Shown: one piece after another, positions 1 through 10,265 of the stretch | Layout of the letters: every line of letters starts with the position of its first letter | How positions within the stretch are numbered: position 1 is the stretch's first letter | NCBI GenBank assembly: GCA_038496675.1 | Contig: CM076661.1 | Location: 6,383,478-6,447,477, forward strand | Direction of reading: 5' to 3' | Source: Rachycentron canadum | Taxonomy: Eukaryota > Chordata > Actinopteri > Carangiformes > Rachycentridae | DNA: 64,000 nt | Notes under the pieces: generated by a model | Told to the model about the DNA's origin: nothing | Database searches by the model: none | Seen by the model: only the letters and a program-made list of their open reading frames with translations | Program-made: the position numbers and the translations under genes

Positions 1-1840
1 TTGTTTCAGCTGCTTAAATGGGAATATTTGCTGGTTTTCCAAGGTTTCCGTGACTGTTAACTATGGAAATTAACTTTATTATTTTGTATTTTATATTGAT
101 TAGTTAGTTGCAGCCCCATGTTAAAGGACAATATTACTGAACACTAAACCTCCCACAGAGGTGACAGCTCAGTGAAAGTTGAAGACTGAACTGCAGTGAA
201 TATCAAAGACAGCTTCTTCCTGTTGTTGGCTGTAGAGTTTTCAATGCATCACCTAAAACTGCAGCTCACAGCATCTACATTTAGGTGACACGTTTTCAAA
301 CGCAATGACAAATCAAAATCAACTGGTGCAGCCAATACAGGGCAACACTCCCCAACAACTGAAAGTAATTGCAGCTTAGCACAACAAAGGTCAACAAAGA
401 TTTACAAGGGTAGAATCAATTCAATAAGTAGGGAACCCTGCAACCTTGTTACTTACCTCACAGAAAAACACGTCACAGATATCCAGTCAATACTCAAAAT
501 GGAGTGTTAACAAAAATGTCAAGACAACACTAAACAATCTTTGATCTATTATTACAGAATAGAAACACTGAAAATAAGCTGCTGTAATACACATTTGATG
601 AGAATCAGATCACATGTCTTGGCTTGATATCGCAGCGCTAGGTGAAGCATTTCAGTGACAGACCTTAAATACATGTCAAAGAAACCATCCCCATAAGCAT
701 TCTTCAGATTTCTTTCTTTGAGAAACTATAATGAGTGAGCATGAACCGCCTGCTTGCTTCAGAGCAATGATCAACTCTAGAGCAACTTCAAAGCCATCTA
801 AACCACCACATCAGAGGCCAGTTGAAGACGGTGCATTCTACCGTTGCAAGCTGCATCTTCATGGGCAGAGAGGCGTGCAGCAGTGTGGGCTACGCCGAGT
901 CTGTGCTCATTATTGCTGGTGGAAAACTCCAGTCCCTACCCCGGAGTGGTGGAGAGATATTCTGCTGAGCACTGCACGTAGGGCAACCCTGCACCCCTCC
1001 CTGCTCAGAGAGAGAGAGAAGGGGGGGAGGGCAGACAAGGCCAGGCTGGAGTTTCTCTCCTTTGATGGGATGGGGGGAGGTGTGTGTGCAGGCATGTAAC
1101 CAAACACACTGTCTGTATGATCAGCTACCCATGAGGCAAATCCAGGGCACAGCCGTGCTGAACTACAGACACACTGGCTCTGCTCCGTTTGGAAACAGGA
1201 CTTGTTTCACAATCAAGACATTCAGCAGCAAAACAGAGATAAATTTAAGCCTTCACATGGCACAGTCAGAGGATAAGTGCTTTTGAGAGAGCTGAAAAGT
1301 CACAAATGAAGCCATTTATACAATATATGTGATATGTAATATTCACAATGTAAAGACTCAGATTTTTCCCCACAAGGCAGAGCTGTATACTTCATTGGGC
1401 ATTCATTACACTAAGCATCTCTTCCAGCAACACGTTAATTGCAAACAACACAAGTTTTGGCAGAGTTTTCTTGGCAGTAGGCTGTGTGTTCCAGTTCCCG
1501 CTCTTGTTCAGGGAGCTGAAGTCCCACTACAATTATAACCTGGGATAACACTAGAAAAATAGATTTCTGGTTCTCACCGAGATTTTCACAATTAAGGCTT
1601 CCAGCTTGCAGCAATGGTTTTAGATATAAATTGCCATGTAATGATCGGGATTGAGAACATTCAGTCCTTTTTCTATTTAAGGTTATTTCTGTGGTTCTTT
1701 TCCTTGAAAGGAAACAGCTGAGAAACAGATGAGTGAGCAAAAGAGCGAGGAAAACAGAAAGTCACAAAAAGGAAAAGACAAGGCAAAGAAAAACGTGAAA
1801 CAAAAGCAAGATGAGGAGAGAAAAGTGGCCGAGCATTTAC
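1..1840 (-). other. mideas: mideas intron (no coding sequence seen)
   Basis: This stretch lies directly downstream, on the minus strand, of the splice donor that ends the large mideas coding exon at 1841. I searched both strands for the next mideas exons, which should encode the RRRST-type basic segment and then the ELM2 and SANT domains, and found none. Open frames here are short and have no recognisable family. It is best read as the start of a long intron whose next exon lies outside the window. Around 1010-1080 there is a purine-rich GA/GGG tract. Confidence 0.6.
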
Positions 1841-3412
1841 CTTGACAACATTTGATGGCAGGGACTCCATTTCTGAGGCCTTCTGAGCAAGAGTCTCCAG
1901 GTTGACCTCCTGGGACACCCTGCGTTTCCTGCGCGTGCTCTGGATGACGCCCGTTGGGGCTGACTGAATGTCACGGGCCCCGTTCTGGGAGCCCTGCAGC
2001 CCTGGGGCCGCCTGCTCCGAAGAGACGGACAGAAAAGGATTGTCGGATGGCGCCCCTCCTTCTTTGGAGAGCCGTCGTGATCTGCGAAGCTGTGTTTGCG
2101 ATTGGAGCTGCGTCTGGGGCTGCAACTGGGACAGGGGCTCAGACTGGAGAGGGGGCTGCAGTGGATCTGTCGACTGCTGGGGCTCCGGGGTGATGTCCTG
2201 GATGACTGGCTCCTGGATCTTTGGGGGACCTGGAGCAGACGACTCCTGGGAGTGTACCACTACAGGCTGTGGATGTGGGTGAGGGTGTGCATTTTGTGCA
2301 CCAGGGTAATAGTCAAGCACATGAGCGTTTTGTTGTTGCAACTGCTGATGTTGCATTTGCTGTTGAATATGGAGCTGTTGCTGCTGCTGTTGTATTTGCT
2401 GCTGCTGTTGTTGCTGTTGCTGTATCTTTTGTTGCTGCTGCTCGTGCTGTATTTGTTGCTGCTGCTGTAGCTGTTGCTGTACATGTTGTTGATGCTGAAT
2501 GATTTGTTGTTGCTGCATTTGTTGATGGTGCTGCTGCTGAATTTGCTGCTGGATTACATGATGTTGTTGCTGGCGCTGTATTTGCTCCTGCTTCTGCAGC
2601 TGCTGTAACGGATGTGGGGGTTTTGGCTGTGTTGAGTAGTTCGGTGGGTTAGGTAGGGTTGTCCTGTTGCCTTGAAAGGTCTGGTAGTAGGCTGGCAGGT
2701 GCTGCTTGGGCTGACCAAAGGCCAACTGGAAGGGCTGCAAAACTGAGCTTCCTCCTGGGTGGGATGTGCTGTGGTGCTGTGTGTTCAGTGCCCCTGGTTT
2801 TAAGGTTTCCTGAAAGGCCTGGGACGACTGCTGCTGCTGCTCCCCCCACTCCATACCCCGAGCCTTGACTGCATCCCTGTAGGCCTCCACTGAAGGGTTG
2901 GCCCCAAGAGGTTGCTTGTCTGCAGGTCTGTTTGGGGGCTGTTGATGTGGCTGTAAGCCAGAAGTCTCGTGCATGGACTTCACAAATGCATTTTGGGTCC
3001 TTGAGTCTGTAACGTTAACACCTCCGATGTAATTTGTAAAAGTTTGTCCCCAGTTACTCATGGTTGTCCAAGAGGCAGCTCTCTGCTGCAGGGACTGCGA
3101 TGGCTGCTGCTGACTGGGCTCCTGGTGGGCCCATTTCATAGGAACAGTCTGCTGATAATGACCCCTGCTCTGGTCGCCCTTATCTGGGCTGAAGATAACG
3201 GAATTAAGGTACATGTGAGGGCCTTCTGGATTAGAGGTCACAGTACTTGCAGCTTCACTCTGTCCAGGATCTGAGGCAGTGCCACCTGGGACATAATAGG
3301 ACCCTTCAGGGTGCTGAGAAGTCTCCTTCATTGCTACGCTTTGATCGTTGAAAAATGTGATGCGTTTGCCTGTTCTTTTGGCGCTGGGTTTCTGCTGGGC
3401 TGGTACACTCAT
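1841..3412 (-). CDS. mideas: MIDEAS (ELMSAN1), first large coding exon, partial gene
   Basis: MIDEAS is the scaffold subunit of the mitotic deacetylase complex MiDAC, acting in the nucleus with HDAC1/2 and DNTTIP1. This exon encodes 524 residues of the N-terminal half. The start is set at the ATG giving MSVPAQQKPSAKRTGKR, which aligns with the human N-terminus; an ATG three codons upstream has a poorer Kozak context. A likely acceptor (CACCCAG) sits at about 3434-3440. Landmarks shared with human are LQPFQLAFGQ near residue 235, RRSRRLSKEG near residue 441, and GVIQSTRRKRRVSQE followed by NLETLAQKA near residues 487-510. A Gln/His-rich tract fills residues about 268-361. The exon ends in phase 0 at AAG|GTAAAT. 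The ELM2 and SANT domains are encoded beyond the left edge. Identification is from family knowledge; no database was searched. Confidence 0.88.
2329..2606 (-). repeat. mideas: Glutamine/histidine-rich coding repeat in mideas
   Basis: About 93 codons, read on the minus strand, are mostly Gln with interspersed His and Ile, with the longest pure Gln run about nine residues. Codons alternate between CAG and CAA, so it is not one long CAG run. It is followed by a short HPHPHPQP run. Human MIDEAS also carries a poly-Gln tract at this position, so the feature is homologous although its length is expected to vary. Confidence 0.9.
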
Positions 3413-4917
3413 GACGGGCATGAATAAGCCGAGCTGGGTGAATGTTTTCAACCAAACTAACTGCTAATGCTCCACCAGGTGTCACTTCAATATATTGATT
3501 CAAACATCAAAAGGGTACCAACAGTAAAATAAAGCTGTAAAACTACATTGGCATCAGTGGAAGTAGGAGTCAGGTCAACCAAGATAATCTTTTCTTGCCC
3601 TCTGAAGTTCTTCGTGACCCATTCAGAGTTCGCCGGCCTGGGGTGAGTAGATCCGAAGAAGTCTGTGTGTATTTCTCATTCATGGGCAACACCCTGTATA
3701 GAGAAAATGAGATAGAGGTCAAGCATTGAGCCATCAGTCTAAAGGGGTACCCACAGGGGGCTCTCATTATCATCCCTGCCTCAGCCATGTAAAAACCTGT
3801 TGTTTGCTTTTTCAACAATAGACCTCCACTGAAAGGTATCGGGTGTGAGAATAGAGAAGGGGGGGGGGTAGGGTTTAAACGATGTCATTATTCACTAAGC
3901 TCACATGACACGGGGATAAGGTCCTGCATGCAGCTGTACACGTATACTGAAGCATCTGCATATAGCATTCCTTCAGACAGTAGTTAGTGGAGATAGGTAA
4001 ATCAATAGTTCCTGGAAATGTCATTACAGATATTACTGCACTGTGTTTAATGACAAGCCATGACATCGGCACTGAAGCACAAGTACACAATGTTCACAAT
4101 TGAGGCTCACTTGCAACTCACTAGCACCATTATCAAAGCCCCTCAAATCTCAACTGACCTGTGACAGACTGGAAGCTTTCTTTCCCGCCAAAGAACCCAA
4201 ACAGACGGCAGGTTGATCATGACAGAAACTCTTTTACAACTATCTGACTCATCAGAGACAAAAAAGGGGAACTTGTGCCCTTTGAACCGTGGCTGCAGGC
4301 TCAAAAAGGAAGGGCAACTGAAAGTGAGCAAGTGTGAGTCATGATGAAAAGATCTACGCAAAGGGGGGAAAGTCACAGTGGCCTTGAAGGCTTTGATAGC
4401 CTGTGGGAGAACTTGAAAATTGCCATGGCAACTTGTTATGATAAGCAAAAATGTTATTTTACGGCCAGGTTTTAGAGCAGATTTCTGACACAGTCCGTCT
4501 GCCAAATTTCCAGATCGCCAGTGTTTCTGTTAAAAATCTCAATCCTTGCTTCCATCTGTATAAAACTGCAATCTTGCCTCTCTCTCGTGCAGCAGTCAAC
4601 AACCTAAAGAGAAAAACCATTACAACTTTTTAATCGCTGCGAAAATCCCAATAATCAAAGCACTGCAGGACTCGTGTTTCACCAAGCAATTTGTCAAGAT
4701 GATTACATAAATGAATATGAGAATGTCTGCAACATGGGCTTGGCAAAGGCTCTCTCTGAGAGACTACTGACTGACAGTTGTCACCCTTTACTCTGGTGGC
4801 CTAGTAAAACACAAGCTCCTTAAAATAGACAGCTGCAGCTGTTCAGATCCTGCATTGGCTCAGGGGCACCACTGACTGGGGAAACTGAATGGCCATGCTA
4901 TGTTGCTTACAAACTGT

Positions 4918-4941
4918 GTTTGTGTGTGTGTGTGTGTGTGC
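4918..4941. repeat. (GT)n microsatellite
   Basis: A short uninterrupted GT dinucleotide run within the mideas 5' intron. Confidence 0.9.
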
Positions 4942-5040
4942 ATCAGCAATGCCATGTGATGTTACACATGCCTATAGCCCTGCTGTCACATCATAAGGAA
5001 CATCTATGAAAATAAAAAAGGTGCACATAAGCAAACCACT

Positions 5041-5063
5041 TTTCTTTCTTTCTTTCTTTCTTC
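5041..5063. repeat. (CTTT)n microsatellite
   Basis: A short tetranucleotide run, about five units, in the mideas 5' intron. Confidence 0.85.
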
Positions 5064-5559
5064 TTTCTATTCCTGCAGAGTGCTGCTGATCACAGGGAGA
5101 CCACGCTGTGTGAGCAGCCTCTGTGCATCCAGCAGACACACGCTCCGTCCGAGGTGAGGGATTAACGTGACGCATCACAAGTGCAACCTTACACAAGCCG
5201 GGGGTTTAGCCCAATAAACACACTAACACGTTCAATTGGCTTAAATAAATGTCAGAGCATCATTAGCCGCTCTAATCCATCCACCGTTTCCCAATTTACA
5301 TCAGCCGACATATGCGGCCTGCGCTGTGCCAAGAGACGACAAATAAAGAAGACAGAGGAAAAACATGCTGAGTCCTTTCCACGATAGGACTCTTCCTGGA
5401 CCCCCTCCCTCCCTTTCTACATCACTTTCTGTGGCCAGCCAGCTCAGCGCTATTTACGAGAAAGCCTTTGTTGCAGAAAACGGATTATCCAGCCACTAAT
5501 GCCATGTCCCGCTGCAGCGAACCGAGCCAACAATGCAGACTGTATGACCAAAGTGTGGC

Positions 5560-6250
5560 GGCATGACTAATAAACAAACGCCGCGGATCGATTCAACTTG
5601 TCAACAAGGTTAATACGCCACATGTCTCCTTCTTGTTGCACCCTCGCGCTACAAACACGCCTTCCCCGAGCAGCGCCGAGCCCGTGTGGGGGGATTGATA
5701 TCCCCGGGCACCGCGCGTCTCCGTGCCGCTCCGGTAAACAAAACTTTGTCGGTAAAAGCTGCGGCCGCAAGAAACATGCACTGTCGAGCACAACAACAAC
5801 AACAACAACACCGCCACCGCCGCCGCCACACAGCCGTCGACCCTGCGGCTCCAGCCCCGTCCCTGTCCCGATACTTACTGTGTTTGTCATTTGGGCAGCT
5901 CGGCCCGCAGGATCGCACACTCGCAGCTCTTGCGTGGCCAAGCAGCGGCAGCAGGCCCCGCACACCCCGACCTGCGGTGATGACTGCATACATCCCCAAG
6001 GTTGACTCATGCAACGCTGCTGACCTCACTCTCTGGCACTTTTTTTTTCTCCCCCCCCCCCCTGCCCCTCACACCCCTCCTCCCCCTCCTCTTCACGACA
6101 CACCTCCCCGCTACAAAGTCAAGAGGAAAACGCGGAGGGGGGGCGGACGGACGGACGGACAGGCGGGCGACGTCGGTGCGTAAACACAAACCTTCCCGGT
6201 AGGAAAACGGAGCGCTAACCTGCAGAAACGCGGGCGCAATGCCGTCGCTG
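5560..6250 (-). promoter_or_regulatory. mideas: CpG-rich mideas promoter and putative first exon
   Basis: This interval is visibly CpG-dense, with GCCGCG, CGCGCG and GACGGACGGACGG-type runs, in contrast to AT-rich flanks. It lies upstream of the minus-strand mideas coding exon. Minus-strand donor-like sites are present: GTAAGT at 5878-5873 and CTGCAG|GTTAGC ending at 6220. The many open frames on both strands here are a by-product of high GC. I infer a CpG-island promoter with untranslated first exon(s); the transcription start is not determinable from the sequence. Confidence 0.5.
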
Positions 6251-6420
6251 TCTGTTGCACATTATTGCACTAGGATTGCACAGTTTAAAAAAAAAAAAAA
6301 AAAAACACACACTTGCAATGCGGCCTTCAGCTGAACAGCGACTCTCTCCGTGCCTCTGCTTGTCTTGTGACCCCCCCCCCCTCCTCCTCCCTCCACCGCC
6401 ACAAACCCGCTGGCCACACC

Positions 6421-6441
6421 CACTTCCATGCCCATATAAGG
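6421..6441. promoter_or_regulatory. Serum-response-element-like site (ETS half-site plus CArG box)
   Basis: The ten bases CCATATAAGG at 6432-6441 are a perfect CArG box (CC, six A/T, GG), the site bound by serum response factor. A CACTTCC motif (reverse complement GGAAGTG, an ETS core) lies just upstream at 6421-6427. The pair resembles the SRF/TCF composite of immediate-early genes. It lies at the edge of the CpG-rich mideas promoter. The TATAA inside the box could alternatively act as a TATA element. The motif is seen; its function is inferred. Confidence 0.45.
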
Positions 6442-6599
6442 ACCTTCCTCTGACACGGAAGGCGCTGTAATTTACGGAGCAAGATCCCTCTCAGTCCATG
6501 CGGGAAATTCCAACACACATGGGAGGACCGCGGTGCTGGAGGGGAAGGGCGCACCCGGTTACACATTCACTTTCCTTTCCGAAATAACACTTCTCTCCC

Positions 6600-9090
6600 C
6601 CCCCCTTGTTATTAATGAGGATATTCGTCCTTAAATTGCACGAATGGTGTTTGCACATGACACATCACACAGCGTCTGATTCATGGAGGCTGCAGAACGA
6701 GGCTCATTTTGGGTGTGGAAGGAAAAAAAACAACGAAAATATATTTTTGTTTATGTTAGGTGCTCCTGGTGATGGTATTTATATTTTCAGCATGAATTCA
6801 GTGTTTCCAAATAAAAAGTGTCTAAAACAGAAAACAATATTACATATTCAAGCAAATCCCCACTTTACTTTTGCAGCCTTACCAGCAGTCAAGACCTATA
6901 AAAGGATTCAGTTTAAATTGAGACATTGGACAGACCTGTACCTTTTGTGAGGATTCAGTCAGTTTGGTATTTTCATGTAATAAGTGACTAATGCAGAAAA
7001 TGAATTTGGGCTGCAACAAAACTTCAAATTATTTCCTTCATGTATTTGATAATTTGTAAAAGTAGTGCAAAAGTTGTCCCACTTAAATTGATAGAAAACA
7101 AAGAAAAGAAGCAAAAGCTGACACTGAAGAATGTTTGTTTGGAAAATGGTTTCGACACCTATAAAGAAACAGAACCAGGCCCAGATGTTGCAAGGTGATC
7201 TGTGGCCTATACTCAATGATGTAATGTCAAACAAATAAAGCAATAGCCAAGATAAAAAAAATGCCCCTGATCATCACGAGGCAACCAGCCACCTGTACAC
7301 CTGCATGAAGCAGCCATGAGACCAATAAATGATTAGTTAATTCTTTAACCAACTGAAAAAAAAAATCACTCAGTATTGATCATTTTTTCTAGAACTGAAC
7401 TCACTGAACTGCATGGGCATTTTTCACTGAAGACATCTGGATACAAAAGGAAAATCACAGTTATAAATAATAAAGTGAATGATGACTGAATTCCATTTAG
7501 TTGCTTTACTTTCAGGGTCTTTATGTTTTGCATAGTGGCTCACTGGGACTCATCATTACCGGTGCTTTTCATAAAATGACAAGTCAAAATGTCTGCTGTT
7601 AAAAAAGGGCCAATTACAATAGGAAGTCAAACTGCATCACTATTAGTAACTGATGACACAATATCTTGTCATTGGACATGACCAAGCATGTGCCAGTCAG
7701 ACTGTGCAGGGCTGCAGTCTCTCTATCAGTGTCTCTCTTCTCTCTGGCCCTTAAAATAACGTGCAAAGCCTGAAACCATTCACAGATGCAGTCGACAAGA
7801 AGTGGAGTCAGACTGACATGGCTGCCACAGATGACACTGTCACTGCACTGGGAATTGTGGTGCAAGTGTGTGCACTGTTTTGTTTTTTTTTGTTTGTTTG
7901 TTTTTGTTTTTTTGGAGAACACACCAATGGTGCTACAACAATTAGTCAATTTATCATTTTGTCAAGACAGAAAAATCAACAGGCTATTAATTAGACAATT
8001 CATTATTTACCTATGTAATTCATTCTTGCAAAAAAGCCAAACAGTTCATGGTGCGAAGCTGACAAAAATATTTGGGAGTTTCTGACTGTTTGCCCAATAA
8101 AACAATCAATTTAAACAAACCAAACAGGGCTCTGGGAAATTGCAACAGAAATTTTTCTCTACTTTCTGATATCTTATCATTTAAACCCTTAATTGAAAAA
8201 CACACGGGCAGATTAATTGATAATGAAAATAATCAAAAGCTGTAAGTCTTGACACCAACATCCTCTATTAATGCCACTCATTTCTATAGGATCTTCCTAC
8301 ACATTTCTTAGAAGTAGCAAGAGTCCAATTCAGTAGAACTGCACAATTTGGGCTCTGTCAATGTTAGATTTTTAAATTTTATTCCATTTGAGCCTTTATA
8401 TTACAGATGCATTACCATGCTAGTCATATTTAAATATTATAGAACTAATGTCACCCATTTCATATATTATGTGGGCGGCCTAGATCACATCATATCTGGT
8501 ATGTTATAGGTGCATTACAACATTAACATCCAACTGTCAGATAAATGTAGTCAAGGAAAAAGTACACTAATTTCCATCTTAAGTATAATTAAAAAACTCA
8601 AGTAAACTGCACTACATGAGTACATTTCTTACTTTTCACCACTGATGACATATGATGAATCGCATACTGGCTGTTTCTCCCCTGGGACTTACTTAGGGGG
8701 ATTTTGACATTTCTTGTGTAGGAGGGGAAGGGGGGGGGGGGTCAAGTTAGGTGAACCTAGCTACATTCAGCATTGCTGCTTGCAACACATAGCTAATTAC
8801 AGTGCACTAAACCATAAATAGCCCCATTAACAAAACACCTAGCATGAGTTGGCATGCACAGATTAGCCTTGCAGTACTTACATTAAACTCTGTCCCTCCA
8901 TGCCACACAAGCCTTCATTTCCCTGTTTTCTGACGGTGTCCTGCTGCAGCCAAAGTTATCAGTCAGCTCACGTGATGAAACCCTAAAAAAACTTTCTCCT
9001 TTTTGTTATTTATTAAATTTTTTTTTTACGTTTTTTTTTTTCAGATTCCTCCACAAGGCGTAACTTCCCAGTTCCACTTTGAGACACTTT
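6600..9090. other. Intergenic, mideas promoter to ptgr2 promoter
   Basis: AT-rich sequence with homopolymer runs, for example T-runs near 7880-7912 and a G-run near 8730. I see no coding exon, RNA gene or recognisable mobile element on either strand. The flanking genes point away from each other, so this is an upstream, potentially regulatory interval. Confidence 0.5.
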
Positions 9091-9094
9091 TTTT

Positions 9095-9863
9095 AAGCTA
9101 GCAACAATCGATACGGTACCACGCGTTTATCATCTTTGACGAGAAACGGACCGGTTGCATTGAAAACGTCGACTGTGATGACACTGTCGTTCCAATCAAT
9201 ACTGTCGATGATCGATCGCTGCAGCGTTGATGAACCGGAGCAATAATAAGAGCTGTTGCCGAGGGCGCGTACCGTTTCTGATTCACTGTAGCTGCCTTAA
9301 CGGCTCAACTGCACACAGGGAAAAGATCACGTACGACCAGCAAGATAGTTAACGCCCGCTATACCGGGAGGTTGGGGAGATAATGTCGCACTTTCCTTTA
9401 ACGGCCTCACATTCACATTGAAAGACAACGGGCGTCGCACGGGGTTTTCACCAGCTGAATGTTTCATTAAATATGATTTAACAATAAACACGTAATCAAA
9501 TACGAGATGATAATTGATTACAAGCCAAAACAACAAAAAAAAAAAATGGATCGGTCCAACTGGCTAGCGGGTTTAAGCGAAGACGGAAGTTGATAACAGG
9601 CTAGAATCTTGGTTTCCACTAGTAGGTCATTCAGTCAATGGTGTTTCTACAAGCTAACAGACAAAAAAAATCCCAGTTCGCTAATGTAAACACAACAACT
9701 GGAGCAGTGTTTGTGAGTAGTTGGCTAGTTTAGCGTGTTGCTTAACATTAGGTAACACTTAGCCACACCTGTTAACACCTAAACATATATAAAAAAGTAG
9801 ATTTTTTTTTCCGTAAGTCTGTAAAAACAGGCACCTCTTGGAATTCAAGGCTACGTTTGGAAG
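9095..9863 (+). promoter_or_regulatory. ptgr2: ptgr2 promoter and 5'UTR region
   Basis: A locally CpG-enriched segment (about 9100-9600, many CGAT, CGCGT and GTCGAC words) precedes the ptgr2 start codon at 9864. A possible untranslated leader runs up to the ATG. The exact transcription start cannot be fixed. Confidence 0.4.
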
Positions 9864-10198
9864 ATGCAGGTGCAGAGAGTCGTTCTCAACTCACGACCAG
9901 GTTGGCAACTTTATCAGTAATATATGTCTCCATAACAATCTGCTGTGTTGCGACTCTACAGCACCGCATAACCAGCGTTTACTACTCATCATTATTTACA
10001 TCCAGGTAAAAACGGGGCGCCAGTTCCTGAAAATTTCCGCCTGGAGGACACGACTTTAGCAGCCGACCTGAGGGATGGGGAGGTCCTTGTCCGGACACTT
10101 TACCTTTCAGTCGACCCTTACATGGTATTGATACAGTCAAGTACAATAGATGGCCTATTGTATATAAGTAAATATATCTAGACTCCAGACTATATACA

Positions 10199-10265
<67 letters not shown>

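Larger units (their letters stand above)
3413..5878 (-). other. mideas: mideas 5' region: intron(s) and possible 5'UTR exon
   Basis: There is no convincing coding sequence. On the minus strand a good acceptor (TTTCTCTATACAG) lies just above 3693. It is followed by a short frame starting MNEKYTQTSSD at 3683 that ends near 3570, which could be a 5'UTR exon with an upstream ORF. A second acceptor sits just above 3433, next to the coding exon. The interval also holds a (GT)n run at about 4918-4941 and a (CTTT)n run at about 5041-5063. Exon structure here is inference. Confidence 0.35.

Noticed and set aside
2096..2502. Plus-strand Leu/Ala/Val-rich frames opposite mideas
   Set aside because: They are the antisense of the Gln-rich coding tract; low complexity explains them.
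5567..6202. Several open frames on both strands near 5.6-6.2 kb
   Set aside because: They overlap each other in a CpG-rich promoter and contain homopolymers; no family resemblance.
9097..9126. Four restriction-type palindromes (GCTAGC, ATCGAT, GGTACC, ACGCGT) within 30 bases, like a polylinker
   Set aside because: No vector backbone around it; the words are separated by unrelated bases and CpG-rich promoter sequence makes such clusters plausible by chance.
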